A DNA stretch of 64,000 nt from Candidatus Omnitrophota bacterium (GTDB taxonomy: Bacteria > Hinthialibacterota > Hinthialibacteria > Hinthialibacterales > JAKPRU01): the NCBI GenBank assembly GCA_029570205.1, contig JAKQSI010000050.1, forward strand, positions 3,842-67,841. The letters are read 5' to 3'. Position 1 is the first letter of the stretch. Each line of letters opens with the position of its first letter. The notes under the pieces were generated by a model. It saw nothing but the letters and a program-made list of their open reading frames with translations. It had not been told where the DNA came from and did no database searches. Position numbers and translations under genes: made by a program. Shown here in pieces: positions 54,359 to 63,851 of this stretch.

Positions 54359-55216
54359 ATGACAGCGAGAATCGGCGTAATCGGTGGTTCGGGAGTGTAT
54401 GATTTCGAGGGCGTGGAGTACCGGGAGGAAGTTTGTCCCGACACGCCTTATGGAAAGCCTTCGGATTCCATCCGGCTCGGGACCTGCGGGGGAAGAGAAC
54501 TGGCCTTTTTGCCGCGTCACGGACGAACCCATCGGCTCAATCCAAGCAATGTGCCTTACGCGGCGAATATCTACGCTCTGAAAACGCTGGGGGTGGAATG
54601 GATCATCGCGCTGAACGCCGTCGGCAGCCTGCGAATGGAGATGGCCCCGCTGCACCTGGTAATCCCGGACCAGTTAATCGACCGGACGCGGAGCCGGGTC
54701 AATACTTTGTTCGATCCAATCGCCGTGCATGTGGGATTTGCCGACCCGTTCTGCAATTCGCTTCGGCAGGTGTTGATCCGCGCGGCGAAAGAGTGCGACC
54801 TGACTGTGCATGAGAAAGGAACATACATCTGCATGGAGGGGCCGCTGTTCTCCACCAGGGCGGAATCGCATCTTTATCGCAGTTGGGGTGCGCACCTGAT
54901 CGGCATGACCGCGCTGCCGGAAGCGAAACTCGCGCGCGAGGCGGAAATCTGTTACGCAATCATCGCTTCGGTGACCGATTATGATTGCTGGCATGAAGAA
55001 GAGGAAACCGTGGATATCCAAATGGTGATTCGTAACCTGCTCAAAAATGCGGAGAATGTGAAGAAAGTGGTTCTGAAAGCGATCCCTTATATTCCTCAAT
55101 CGCGGGATGGCGACCCGTGCGCATCCGCTCTCGCTACAGCAGTAATCTCAAAACCTCAAGATTTTCCGCCCGATAAACGAGAAGCCTTTGAATTTCTCAC
55201 AAAGAAATATCTGTAA
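54359..55216 (+). CDS. mtnP: S-methyl-5'-thioadenosine phosphorylase
   Basis: 285 residues. PNP/MTAP family II signatures: 'GGSGVYDFEGV', the phosphate loop 'LPRHGRTHRLNPSNVPY', 'NAVGSLRMEM', the adenine and methylthioribose pocket 'CMEGPLFSTRAES' and the 'TDYDCWHEEE' Asp motif. It splits methylthioadenosine into adenine and methylthioribose-1-phosphate for methionine salvage and polyamine by-product clearance. No other mtn gene nearby. A weak GGTGG box lies upstream. Confidence 0.93.
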   Translation: MTARIGVIGGSGVYDFEGVEYREEVCPDTPYGKPSDSIRLGTCGGRELAFLPRHGRTHRLNPSNVPYAANIYALKTLGVEWIIALNAVGSLRMEMAPLHLVIPDQLIDRTRSRVNTLFDPIAVHVGFADPFCNSLRQVLIRAAKECDLTVHEKGTYICMEGPLFSTRAESHLYRSWGAHLIGMTALPEAKLAREAEICYAIIASVTDYDCWHEEEETVDIQMVIRNLLKNAENVKKVVLKAIPYIPQSRDGDPCASALATAVISKPQDFPPDKREAFEFLTKKYL

Positions 55217-55221
55217 ATACA

Positions 55222-55274
55222 TGGCACAGGGGTCTCACAGGGGGGTAAGCAGAAGGGTGGCACAGGGGTCTCAC
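55222..55274. repeat. Two direct copies of a 17-base repeat
   Basis: TGGCACAGGGGTCTCAC occurs at 55222-55238 and 55258-55274 in the 170-base gap between mtnP and the acyl-CoA ligase. It appears related to the same CAGGC/GTCTC vocabulary as the large arrays. Confidence 0.45.
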
Positions 55275-55388
55275 CTGTTGACCGGCGTATCTACCTTGCA
55301 GCTCTTTCATAACCTGCCTATATTTCCCTCCTTACAATTTTGAGGGGTGAGACTTAAACTCAAAATTGCCGTGAGGCTGCCGAAGAAA

Positions 55389-56888
55389 ATGAATCTGTAT
55401 AAGGCTTTTCTGGATTCCGTTGACCGCCATGCGGGGTGTTGCGCCCTGCTGTGGGAGGACCGAAGCATGACCTTTGCCGAGCTCTTCGCGCAGGTCCAGC
55501 GCGCGGTGAACTGCCTGGCGCAGCATGAGCGCAACGACCCGCCGCATATCGGCCTTCTGGCGCCGAACACCCCCCATTTTGTAGCAGGTCTGTATGCGAT
55601 TCTCGGTTCCGGGAATGTGGCGCTGCCCTGGAATCCCCTCATGAAATCGGATGACATCGCGTTTCTCTCCAAACACGCCGGTTCAAGGCTCCTGCTGTAC
55701 GATCCTGCGCTGAAAAGCATCGCGGAGGCGGTGCAGGCAAAGTCCGAAGACGGATTCGAGATCCTTTCCGTTGCCGAGGCGGTCGAGAAAGGCGCCTCGC
55801 TTCCGAATGCGCAATGCGACCTGCCGGATGAGGACACAACCTCGATGATCCTCTATACCTCCGGCACAACCGGCGATCCGAAAGGGGTCATGCTCAGCCA
55901 TAGGAACCTGTACAGCAATTATGTCTCTTATGTCGAGGTCTTCAACTTCAACAAAGAGCACCGATTCCTGACCGCTCTGCCGCTGTTTCATTCCTATGGG
56001 ATGACAACCAACCTGTTCGGGGCGCTTCTGTCCGGGGCCTCGATGCGTTTGTTTGTCCAGTTTGATCCCCATGCCCTGTTGCGCTCGATCACCACGGAAA
56101 AGAACCTGGTGCTGACCGCTGTGCCGCCGATGTTTCATTTCCTGGCGCGACGTGCCCCGGAGGGTATCGCGAACAACCATGGCTTGGCGATCAGTGTCTC
56201 CGGAGGTGGTCCCCTGCCGGTGGAGGTGAACCTCCTGTACTCGAAAAAATTCGGTGTGGAACTCCTGGAGGGTTACGGGTTGACCGAGACCTCCCCGGTC
56301 ATCGCGGTCAACCGCATGGGCCAGAATCGAATTGGCACAATTGGCCACCCCTTGCCGGGTGTTGAGGTGACTATCCGAGATCAATCCGGCAAAGATTTGC
56401 CGGCCAACGAGGTGGGCGAACTGAATGTCCGTGGCGAGCTGGTGATGCAGGGCTATTATCGCGCGCCGGAACTGACCCGAAATGTGTTCTGGAAGGATGG
56501 CTGGTTCCGCACCGGGGATCTCTCGACCATTGATGAGGACGGGTACATCCGGATCGTCGGGCGGCTCAAAGATATGATTGTCGATTCCGGTGAGAACATT
56601 TATCCGCGTGAAATCGAGGAATTGCTGACCTGTTGTCCGGGCGTGCTGGAGGTGGCGATCGTGGGCCATCCTCACCGTGTGCGCAGTGAGGTCCCCCATG
56701 CGTTTGTTGTGCTTGATCCCGATGCGCCACGGCCCCTGACCGAAATGGAAATTCGTACCTTCGCCCGCAACCACCTGGCGAAATACAAAATCCCCGAACT
56801 GTTCACGTTCCGCACCCAGCTCCCTAAAACCGCCACCAACAAGGTCCGCAAGGAAGTTCTGCGCCAAGAGCTGGAGATGCTGGGGTAG
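55389..56888 (+). CDS. AMP-forming acyl-CoA synthetase (long-chain fatty acid-CoA ligase type)
   Basis: A 499-residue cytosolic or membrane-associated ANL enzyme. P-loop 'MILYTSGTTGDPKGVMLSH', A5 'GYGLTETSP', A7-A8 'WFRTGDLSTIDEDGYIRIVG' and 'RLKDMIVDSGENIYPREIE', and the catalytic lysine region 'LPKTATNKVRKE'. It activates a carboxylic acid through an acyl-adenylate to the CoA thioester. Substrate length cannot be read from the sequence. No beta-oxidation or lipid genes nearby. Monocistronic; the start could also be the GTG at 55347. Confidence 0.9.
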   Translation: MNLYKAFLDSVDRHAGCCALLWEDRSMTFAELFAQVQRAVNCLAQHERNDPPHIGLLAPNTPHFVAGLYAILGSGNVALPWNPLMKSDDIAFLSKHAGSRLLLYDPALKSIAEAVQAKSEDGFEILSVAEAVEKGASLPNAQCDLPDEDTTSMILYTSGTTGDPKGVMLSHRNLYSNYVSYVEVFNFNKEHRFLTALPLFHSYGMTTNLFGALLSGASMRLFVQFDPHALLRSITTEKNLVLTAVPPMFHFLARRAPEGIANNHGLAISVSGGGPLPVEVNLLYSKKFGVELLEGYGLTETSPVIAVNRMGQNRIGTIGHPLPGVEVTIRDQSGKDLPANEVGELNVRGELVMQGYYRAPELTRNVFWKDGWFRTGDLSTIDEDGYIRIVGRLKDMIVDSGENIYPREIEELLTCCPGVLEVAIVGHPHRVRSEVPHAFVVLDPDAPRPLTEMEIRTFARNHLAKYKIPELFTFRTQLPKTATNKVRKEVLRQELEMLG

Positions 56889-56917
56889 CCCCGTATCGCC
56901 CAACCATCCCGCTCCCC

Positions 56918-57006
56918 TCATTCCGGCGGATGCCGGAATCCGACAGGCAGAGACACGTGTCCTGCCGAACCAAGCCAATTTGACAGGCAGGGACGCCTGT
57001 CCTACT
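56918..57006. repeat. Mixed repeat fragments in the convergent gap before recA
   Basis: The gap 56889-57140 holds 'CATTCCGGCGGATGCCGG', a degenerate hairpin unit (56942-56963) and a clean inverted unit (56981-57000, GACAGGC-AGGGAC-GCCTGTC style) of the array family. No gene seen. Confidence 0.5.
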
Positions 57007-57140
57007 CAGATTCTCCCACTCGCCGGTGTAAGAGCAATTCATGAATTGCCCTTACGGCCGTCGTCATGGCGCATACCGGAGCCCAAGGGCGCACAGCCGT
57101 GCGCCGCTGCAATCCGTAATCCCCAACCCGCAGTCCGCAA

Positions 57141-58175
57141 TCACTCCTCCTCTTCGGGCATTTCGCGGCTGGTTACGGCGGTCACGCTGAGGGATTCGCG
57201 GAGCTTGGCGGCAATTTCGTCGGCGATCTGGGGATTCTCTTTCAGAAAGGCCTTCGAGTTCTCCCGCCCCTGGCCGATCCGCATGTCGCCGTAGGTATAC
57301 CACGCCCCGCTTCTCGCCAGGATCTTGCTCTCCACACCCAGATCCACCAACTCCCCCATTCGTGAAATTCCCTCGCCGTAAACGATATCGAACTCGACCT
57401 CCTTGAACGGCGGAGAAACTTTATTTTTCACCACACGCACGCGTGTGCGGTTTCCGACGGATTCGCCCTTCTCTTTCACCGTGCCGACCCGGCGGATATC
57501 GAGCCGTACCGAGGAATAGAATTTCAGCGCGCGGCCGCCGGTAGTGGTTTCGGGATTGCCGAACATGACACCGATTTTCTCACGAATCTGGTTGATAAAA
57601 ACGGCGCAGGTCATGGATTTCGACAGAACTCCAGTCAGTTTGCGCAGCGCCTTTGACATGAGGCGAGCCTGCACGCCCACGGAGGAATCGCTCATCTCGC
57701 CCTCGATCTCCGATCGGGGAACAAGTGCCGCCACTGAGTCGATTACAATCACATCCAGCGCACCGCTTCGGACCAGCATCTCCACAATGTCCAGCGCCTG
57801 CTCGCCGGTATCCGGCTGACTCACCAGGAGCTCGTCGATGTTAATCCCCAGTTTCCCCGCGTATTCAACATCGATCGCGTGTTCCGCGTCAATGAACGCC
57901 GCCGCGCCACCGAGTTTCTGCGCCTCGGCGATAATATGCTGCGCCAGGGTGGTCTTGCCGGACGATTCCGGTCCGAAGATTTCGATAACACGCCCCCGTG
58001 GAACGCCGCCGACTCCCAAAGCGCAGTCCAGGGCAATTGATCCCGTCGGTATCACCGGGATTTTCCCGCGCGGCGCTTCTCCCATCTTCATGATGGAGCC
58101 TTTGCCGAACTGTTTCTCAATTTGCGAGATTGCACTATCGATGGCCCGTTGTTTCTCTTTACCTGTGAGTGTCAT
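57141..58175 (-). CDS. recA: Recombinase RecA
   Basis: 344 residues, normal length. Walker A '[12 protein letters not shown]', Walker B '[14 protein letters not shown]', L1 '[20 protein letters not shown]', L2 '[18 protein letters not shown]', and the acidic C-terminus 'MPEEEE'. It loads on single-stranded DNA for homologous repair and SOS cleavage of LexA. The start at 58175 has GAGGGG upstream, and a good promoter lies at 58225-58253. I see no clear LexA box. Confidence 0.97.
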   Translation of the reverse strand: MTLTGKEKQRAIDSAISQIEKQFGKGSIMKMGEAPRGKIPVIPTGSIALDCALGVGGVPRGRVIEIFGPESSGKTTLAQHIIAEAQKLGGAAAFIDAEHAIDVEYAGKLGINIDELLVSQPDTGEQALDIVEMLVRSGALDVIVIDSVAALVPRSEIEGEMSDSSVGVQARLMSKALRKLTGVLSKSMTCAVFINQIREKIGVMFGNPETTTGGRALKFYSSVRLDIRRVGTVKEKGESVGNRTRVRVVKNKVSPPFKEVEFDIVYGEGISRMGELVDLGVESKILARSGAWYTYGDMRIGQGRENSKAFLKENPQIADEIAAKLRESLSVTAVTSREMPEEEE

Positions 58176-58224
58176 GGGTCCCCTCGTGTTCCGGCGGGTT
58201 GCCGCCAAATTTAAATTTCACGCG

Positions 58225-58253
58225 ATCATAAACATTTGAGCAATAAACGTCAA
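58225..58253 (-). promoter_or_regulatory. recA promoter
   Basis: On the minus strand, TTGACG (58248-58253) and TATGAT (58225-58230) are separated by 17 bases, each 5/6 to consensus, about 50 bases before the recA ATG. Confidence 0.65.
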
Positions 58254-58314
58254 GCCCCCGCGAGCGCCCGATTTGACAAAAATGACAGGTTATGCTGAAT
58301 TTCGAACAGGGGGG

Positions 58315-58343
58315 TTGCAATATCTTCACAGTCATGCTATAAG
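58315..58343 (+). promoter_or_regulatory. Candidate promoter for the small gene between recA and dnaA
   Basis: TTGCAA (58315-58320) and TATAAG (58338-58343), spacing 17, on the plus strand and so diverging from recA. A second, weaker pair (TTGTGC-17-TATATG) lies about 80 bases downstream, closer to the ORF. Confidence 0.5.
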
Positions 58344-58479
58344 TCCGGGCGTATCCGGGGATTCTTGTTCTCCTTTGTTGGCCAAAGGCCTTCCTTGAGA
58401 TTGTGCAGTCAAAACAAGTGTTTTATATGGGTACAAGCGGGATGGTGGGAAATACGGACAAAGCAGGCAGGTAAGATAG

Positions 58480-58629
58480 ATGCGTAAGTTTTTCTCCTTC
58501 ATCTTTTCCTTGTTTGTTCGCCGCCGTCAGAAACACAGGTATGTCTTGCCCAAGCGGAATAAGCCTGGCGGGTGGGAATTGCCGGTCTCTTCACGCGAGC
58601 GACGCATTTACTCCCCGCTTGAGCGCTGA
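58480..58629 (+). CDS. Small basic protein (49 aa) encoded between recA and dnaA
   Basis: An ATG at 58480 opens a 49-codon frame: a hydrophobic start ('MRKFFSFIFSLFV'), then a very basic segment ('RRRQKHRYVLPKRNK'), then 'GGWELP' and 'RRIYSPLER'. A modest CAGGTAA box is 7-12 bases upstream. The stop codon is followed at once by a perfect intrinsic terminator, and a promoter lies upstream. The gene runs opposite to both neighbours. It is not ribosomal protein L34 or any small protein I recognise. The arrangement of promoter, ORF and terminator makes a real gene or a small RNA likely. Confidence 0.5.
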   Translation: MRKFFSFIFSLFVRRRQKHRYVLPKRNKPGGWELPVSSRERRIYSPLER

Positions 58630-58631
58630 AA

Positions 58632-58668
58632 CAGGCGACTCCCTTTTGGAAAGTCGCCTGCTGTTTTT
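58632..58668 (+). terminator. Intrinsic terminator after the 49-codon gene
   Basis: CAGGCGACT (58632-58640) and AGTCGCCTG (58652-58660) form a perfect 9-bp stem with an 11-base loop, followed by CTG and TTTTT (58664-58668). It starts 3 bases after the stop codon. The reverse direction has only a short T-run, so it may stop dnaA transcription weakly. Confidence 0.8.
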
Positions 58669-58728
58669 GACGATGGGTGATCGAATCCGACAGTTTCCTG
58701 TCAGGGTGTATGTTTTGTCTGTCCTTTT

Positions 58729-60108
58729 TTATTGGAACGCATCCAGAAATCCCTGAATAAACGCTTTGAATTCCGGCTCTTCCTTCATCTGCTTTTCGAC
58801 TTTCCGGCAAGCAAATAAGACGGTTGTATGATCCTTGTTGCCGAAAAACACGCCGATTTCCGGCAGGGAGTGCGTAGTCAACACCCGTGACAGGTACATA
58901 GCGATCTGACGGGGGACGACAATCGACTGGGACCGACTGCGACCTCGAATGTCGGATGCCTTTACCCGGAAGTGCTCGGCCACGTGTTTTTGGATTTTGT
59001 CGATGGAGATTTCGCGATCCTGCCGGTTATAGAGGTCTCCGAGAATCTGCCGCGCAATTTCCGGCGTAATTTTCGTGCCGCTGAACTTGGCGTGCGCGCC
59101 GAGGCGAATCAGGGCGGATTCCAGTTCACGAATCGAACTGGTGATTGCGCCGGCCACAAATTCCAGGACTTCCCCCGGCAACTGGATATTCTCTTTTTCG
59201 GCTTTCCGGCTCAGAATGGCCAGGCGGGTCTCAAAGTCCGGTGAGGATATCTCCGTAATCAGACCCCACTCGAACCGGGAGCGAAGACGCTCTTCCAGTT
59301 TCTGAATCTCTCTGGGCGGTTTGTCGCTGGAAATGACAATCTGCTTGTGATTGTTATGCAGCTCGTTGAACGTGTGGAAAAACTCTTCCTGGGTTCCCTC
59401 TTTACCCGCCAGAAAATGGATGTCGTCGATCAGTAGAACATCCAGTCCGCGAAAACGGGTCTGGAACTGGAATCGCTCGTTTCGCTTGATGGACTCGACA
59501 TACTCCGTGAGAAAACGGTTGGCTGAAATGTAAATAAAACGCAGATTCGGGTGATACTCTGCCACATAGTGCCCGATGGCCTGCATGAGGTGGGTTTTTC
59601 CAAGACCCACCCCGCCATAGATGAACAGCGGATTGTAAGAATCCGACGGTGCGCGTGCGACCGAAAGAGCGGCGGCATGAGCCATCTTGTTGTCCATCCC
59701 GACCACGAAGTTCTCAAACCGATAGTTCGAGTGCAGTACTTGGTAAGACGAGATCGGAGGAAGTTCCTCACTCTCTTCCGAGCCATTGCCCGATACCGGT
59801 GGGGCATCCACAGGTTCCGGAATCGGAGGTTTGTGATTCTCCACCGCAATCAACTCCACATGAATGTCCCGCCCCAGAACTTTCCCGAAAGCGAGATGCA
59901 ACAGGGGACCATACGACAGCTCGATCCAGCCTTTCCGAAAACTGCCCGGTACCTCTAATTGCACCGTCTCCACGTTGCACCCCACCATGCGAACTCCCTC
60001 AAACCAAGTGTCGAATTCATCCGGTAAAAGCTGCTTCGACAGAATATGACAGACTTGCTCCCAGGTATCCCCGGGCATTTCTCTTGTGACAACTGAAATT
60101 TGTCTCAT
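58729..60108 (-). CDS. dnaA: Chromosomal replication initiator DnaA
   Basis: 459 residues. Domain I ('TWEQVCHILSKQLLPDEFDTWFEG'), a short linker, AAA+ domain III with 'FIYGGVGLGKTHLMQAIGHY' (Walker A) and 'DVLLIDDIHFLAGKEGTQEEFFHTF' (Walker B, given in part), and domain IV with the DnaA-box reader 'SIVVPRQIAMYLSRVLT' and 'FFGNKDHTTVLFACRKV'. It binds 9-mer boxes and opens oriC. The start at 60108 fits homologues; the frame is open to 60267. dnaN is not next to it. Confidence 0.97.
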   Translation of the reverse strand: MRQISVVTREMPGDTWEQVCHILSKQLLPDEFDTWFEGVRMVGCNVETVQLEVPGSFRKGWIELSYGPLLHLAFGKVLGRDIHVELIAVENHKPPIPEPVDAPPVSGNGSEESEELPPISSYQVLHSNYRFENFVVGMDNKMAHAAALSVARAPSDSYNPLFIYGGVGLGKTHLMQAIGHYVAEYHPNLRFIYISANRFLTEYVESIKRNERFQFQTRFRGLDVLLIDDIHFLAGKEGTQEEFFHTFNELHNNHKQIVISSDKPPREIQKLEERLRSRFEWGLITEISSPDFETRLAILSRKAEKENIQLPGEVLEFVAGAITSSIRELESALIRLGAHAKFSGTKITPEIARQILGDLYNRQDREISIDKIQKHVAEHFRVKASDIRGRSRSQSIVVPRQIAMYLSRVLTTHSLPEIGVFFGNKDHTTVLFACRKVEKQMKEEPEFKAFIQGFLDAFQ

Positions 60109-60359
60109 TCCGGTTTCTCTCCCGCCGCGCAATAAAGCCTTCTTGCCCGATCTCACACTTCCGCTCTTTGATGCGGCTCTCACATCGCCGATCCTGCCTC
60201 GCCCCGGATGACGGTGTCCCGTTATCCGGACAGCGACCTGATTCCTTCCACGGGTGAGAAGGGACAAGAAATGGGTATTTCAATCCGAATAACAAGCATC
60301 CCTTCCCCTGTGGAGTGATAAACAGATGACGCCACGTTTTTCTCCTTCCTGACCGAAAC

Positions 60360-60960
60360 ATGAAAACGAGACCGATCTTCTCTGCGTTTCAAGATCCGGT
60401 CCTGTGATTAAAACAGTGGGTCATGAATGGCAATGTCAACAGCAAACAGTTATGCACAGGTTTCTCACAACCTTGTGGATAAAGTGGTAAGGTCAGACAA
60501 CGCCATAATGAATACCAGAGGAAAAGGAACCGCGCAACCGCTTGTCAAGCGTTTTTTTCCGATTGACCCGTCTCTTTCCCGTAACCCGCTACGATCAGAA
60601 CTTTTAGGACCATCAACTATTTATTCATACGTATATCTCACGACGGGTGAAGCGCCCTGTTTTTTGTCTGTTCCTTTCATCCTATTTTGTTGCTTCGTCG
60701 GCATTTAAGGAGGTTCAAAATCGGATTTTCCCAGAAAATGAAGATTTTGTGCGGGATATCGGAAAGTGATCCGGAATGGAGGGACGCAATGGATGAAAGG
60801 GAGTGTGTCGGCAGCACGGACACCACGCTCAGAATAGAAAATACGGGAGCATTTTTCATGCCCGATACGGTTTTCAGAGCCTGTGCAGAATGGTAACGTG
60901 TCATTCAATTATGCAACCGAAAATGTTCGAGAGTTATCCACAGGGGAAAACCAGCCGCCG
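60360..60960. other. Candidate origin of replication (oriC) next to dnaA
   Basis: Within ~500 bases upstream of dnaA there are three 9-mers matching TTATNCACA: 60450-60458 (TTATGCACA), 60474-60482 (reverse, TTATCCACA) and 60934-60942 (TTATCCACA, inside the next gene). Between them lies an AT-rich stretch (about 60600-60640, 'CTATTTATTCATACGTATAT') that could be the unwinding element. Two further perfect boxes occur by chance elsewhere (48916, 51498), so the clustering is suggestive only. The rest of the 800-base gap has no gene I trust. Confidence 0.5.
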
Positions 60961-63769
60961 CATCCTGACGGTGGTGCTGTTTATCCTCTTGGGAATGTTG
61001 TTGTTAAAGGTGGCGGGACGGTCCTGGTTTCCGGCGTGGCTTCCGCTGGAGACCTATCGTGTGCTTGTTCCCGCGACGCTTCTGGTTCTTGTGTGGAGGC
61101 TGCTCGTAACCGATCACCTTGAGATATCCCGCACATTTGTCATTCGGGCGCTGTTTGGGGTTGTTTTTGGGGTAAGTGTCTTATTTTTCGAGCCGCATAT
61201 CGGCTCCGATGGGGATTATTTTTATGGGTATCTGCGGTCGATCCTGTGGGATGGAGACCTGAATCTATCGAATGAGGCTGCATGGTATTCCACCGGTTGG
61301 ATGCATCTCAACCGGGGATATGAGCAGATCAATCCGACAACCGGATATGTATACAGCGGAGCAACCATCGGCGCCGCATTGTTCTGGCTGCCGTTCACTA
61401 TCGTGGCACATCCGACATCTCTTCTGCTTCAGGCATTCGGGTATCCCGTTGCAGCAGATGGATACGACCTTGTGTATTGCCTTGCGGTGAGCTTGGGAAC
61501 CTGGACATACATGGTTGCCGGGCTGTGGCTTTGTGTTCGGCTATTGCAAACGTGGTTTCCCTCTGCGGTCGCGCTCGCCGCCGTCTTGGGGATGTATCTT
61601 GCCAGTCCGCAGCTCTGTTATGGATTTCATTCCGGTTCCTTTTCGCATGGGATCTCGTTTTTCCTGATGACAGTCTTTTTTTACCTTTGGATACGGAGAC
61701 GAAGAAACTCCGAGGTTCGGGATGCCGCTCTCCTGGGATTGGTCCTGGGATTAGCCTGCCTGGTTCGACCGCAGAATGCGTTGTGGTCGGCAATCCCTGT
61801 CCTCGACTGCATGTTTCGGGGTGGGATTTTGCGGGACTGGAAACGCAAGGTTTTGCATTTGTTCGCCTTCGGCGCTTTTCTGGTTCTGGCGTTTCTTCCG
61901 CAGCTGGCGTTATGGAAGGTGGAGCGGGGCGCGATTTTTTCATTTCCGCAGGGATCGAAGTTTGTGGATCCGGAGCGTTGGGGGCAGCTGCGTGTTCTGT
62001 TTGATCCGTTGCACGGTTTATTTACCTGGCATCCGCTCCACCTTGTGGCGTTGATCGGTCTGATCGGATTCATGCGCAAAGAGCGGGCGTTGGGCGCGTT
62101 GTTTCTTTTGGGGATTTTTTTACAGGTCTGGATTAACGGATCGGTGGAGGCATGGCACGCGGGCGGCGCATTCGGGCAGAGGCGATTTGAGAACACGCTG
62201 CCGCTTTTCATGGTGGGGCTGGCGTTTTTAGTTCAGTGGACCTGTGTGGAGCGTCCTTTATGGGCATTGACAATAACGGCGCTCGTATGTGCGGTGGTCT
62301 GGAATTTCCTGTTGTTGGCGCAGGTTCTGGAGGGTCCCCTGTATTACAGCGGGGGAATTGATTTCGGTACGATCTGGTCTCAGCAGAGTGTGGTAGCTCC
62401 GGAGCGCCTGGAGATTTGGGTGAGTCGTGCGCCGTTGGTGCGGTGGCTGGTATTGGCTGGTGCGGAGGGGCGTTTGGATTACCTGGGTGCATGGTTGGCG
62501 CTGGTGGGTGTGATGATTGGATTGTTTCTGGCGGCTCGCCGGTTTGCGCCGTCGCTGGTGACTGCCTTTTTGAGGAAAACCAGGAAGGCGTGGGTTTTCA
62601 CCTGCGTGGTTCCGTTGATTGTGAGCGCCGTGATTCTGCTTGCGGATGCGGCGGCAAGCCGTGTTCCCATTGCCGCGCTCATTCATGAAGGTGGGCTGGT
62701 TACGCGCGGGCTGGCCTTGCGCTCGCCGGAGAAATACCAGGGGGGATGCGCGTCGTTTTGTCTGGGACCACGGCAAACCGTGCGGTTCCCGCTCAGTCCG
62801 CCGGTGAATGCGAGAACCGTGATGCTGGTGGGGGGGCAATCCGCCGGTAGTGTGCCTTGCGATGAGCCGCTCTTGCGGATCAACACTGGTTCAATGGAAA
62901 TAGACATTCCGGCGCGATTGTTCCCGCCGCAGTTGCCCGCCGCGGTTCCCGTGTCTCATCGTCCCCCATCGGCCTCCGTGGTTCGGATGTCATTCCCCGG
63001 CTGGGGAGGCATTTCACCCCGGTATTCGTACACCTGTCGGATTCCTCTTGGCGCATCCCAGACCCTGGCGGAACTCGGGTTCCAAAACCTGTCCGATCAG
63101 GTGACGGTTGCCGTTGAGGGGATCGCGTTTCTGCCCGACTTGCCCAAGGAATCAGAAAGCGTTGTCTTGCGTATCCCCGGCCCGCAGGAACAGACGTTCA
63201 TCTCCATCCAGGATCTTGCCAATACGGATTACCACCACAATCCCTTCAGCTTGCAGGACCGATCTACTCTCAATTTCTACCCGCTCTTGAGCGGCGGCAT
63301 CTACGAGAGCGGCGGTGTCTGCTTTCGGATTCTTCCCAGTGTCGATGAAACGAATCGCTGGTCTGTTCTTGCAATTGTGCACAAGACCGACACGGTTGCG
63401 TTGCCGGTGGTCTCGGACCGATATGACGGAATCTCCCTGGCGTGGGCCGCATGGGGAACCTGCAAGCCAGGTGGCTACAGAATGCCGCCCGAACAAGTGG
63501 CGACTGTGCGCCTGGAATATGCCGACGGGCAACAGGAGGAGCATGAGGTTTGGAGTCACCGCGATATTTTCGACTGGCGGGACCGGTATGTCCCATCGGA
63601 CAAACTGGTGTACGAGGAGGCTCTGTATCAAAAAATCTGCCGGACCGATTTCCCGCTGACCCGACCGGACATTCCGCTCACGTCCATTCGTATTGAGGCC
63701 TGCTGGACAACGGATGGAATCGGGTTGGCGTTGTTCGCCGTGACAGAGTGGCGCAATCCTGGCGATTGA
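60911..63769 (+). CDS. GT-C-like integral membrane glycosyltransferase (952 aa)
   Basis: About 12-14 membrane helices fill residues 15-600, followed by a ~330-residue soluble, beta-rich C-terminus. The first external loop carries 'SDGDYFYGYLRSILWDGDL' and 'NLSNEAAWYS', the Asp-containing motif of lipid-linked-sugar GT-C enzymes (PMT/ArnT-like). These transfer sugars from polyprenyl-phosphate donors outside the inner membrane. The start is uncertain (60890, 60911 or 60923). No donor-making or acceptor gene is nearby. The sequence around the start overlaps the putative oriC. Confidence 0.75.
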   Translation: MQPKMFESYPQGKTSRRILTVVLFILLGMLLLKVAGRSWFPAWLPLETYRVLVPATLLVLVWRLLVTDHLEISRTFVIRALFGVVFGVSVLFFEPHIGSDGDYFYGYLRSILWDGDLNLSNEAAWYSTGWMHLNRGYEQINPTTGYVYSGATIGAALFWLPFTIVAHPTSLLLQAFGYPVAADGYDLVYCLAVSLGTWTYMVAGLWLCVRLLQTWFPSAVALAAVLGMYLASPQLCYGFHSGSFSHGISFFLMTVFFYLWIRRRRNSEVRDAALLGLVLGLACLVRPQNALWSAIPVLDCMFRGGILRDWKRKVLHLFAFGAFLVLAFLPQLALWKVERGAIFSFPQGSKFVDPERWGQLRVLFDPLHGLFTWHPLHLVALIGLIGFMRKERALGALFLLGIFLQVWINGSVEAWHAGGAFGQRRFENTLPLFMVGLAFLVQWTCVERPLWALTITALVCAVVWNFLLLAQVLEGPLYYSGGIDFGTIWSQQSVVAPERLEIWVSRAPLVRWLVLAGAEGRLDYLGAWLALVGVMIGLFLAARRFAPSLVTAFLRKTRKAWVFTCVVPLIVSAVILLADAAASRVPIAALIHEGGLVTRGLALRSPEKYQGGCASFCLGPRQTVRFPLSPPVNARTVMLVGGQSAGSVPCDEPLLRINTGSMEIDIPARLFPPQLPAAVPVSHRPPSASVVRMSFPGWGGISPRYSYTCRIPLGASQTLAELGFQNLSDQVTVAVEGIAFLPDLPKESESVVLRIPGPQEQTFISIQDLANTDYHHNPFSLQDRSTLNFYPLLSGGIYESGGVCFRILPSVDETNRWSVLAIVHKTDTVALPVVSDRYDGISLAWAAWGTCKPGGYRMPPEQVATVRLEYADGQQEEHEVWSHRDIFDWRDRYVPSDKLVYEEALYQKICRTDFPLTRPDIPLTSIRIEACWTTDGIGLALFAVTEWRNPGD

Positions 63770-63851
63770 ATGATGCCGTGGTATTCTACTGTCCCGTGAC
63801 CGGACTGGAAGGGGTGATTTGGCGAAGAAAGTGTTCTTCCTGCCCTTCTTT

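Noticed and set aside
58176-58345. SOS/LexA operator in front of recA
   Set aside because: Looked for CTGT-N8-ACAG and GAAC-type boxes; only imperfect fragments seen, none at the promoter.
60687-60896. Small plus-strand ORF upstream of the GT-C gene, after a strong AAGGAGG at 60707
   Set aside because: The only ATG (60738) is 24 bases from the AAGGAGG, too far, and the in-frame TTG precedes it. It lies in the putative oriC.
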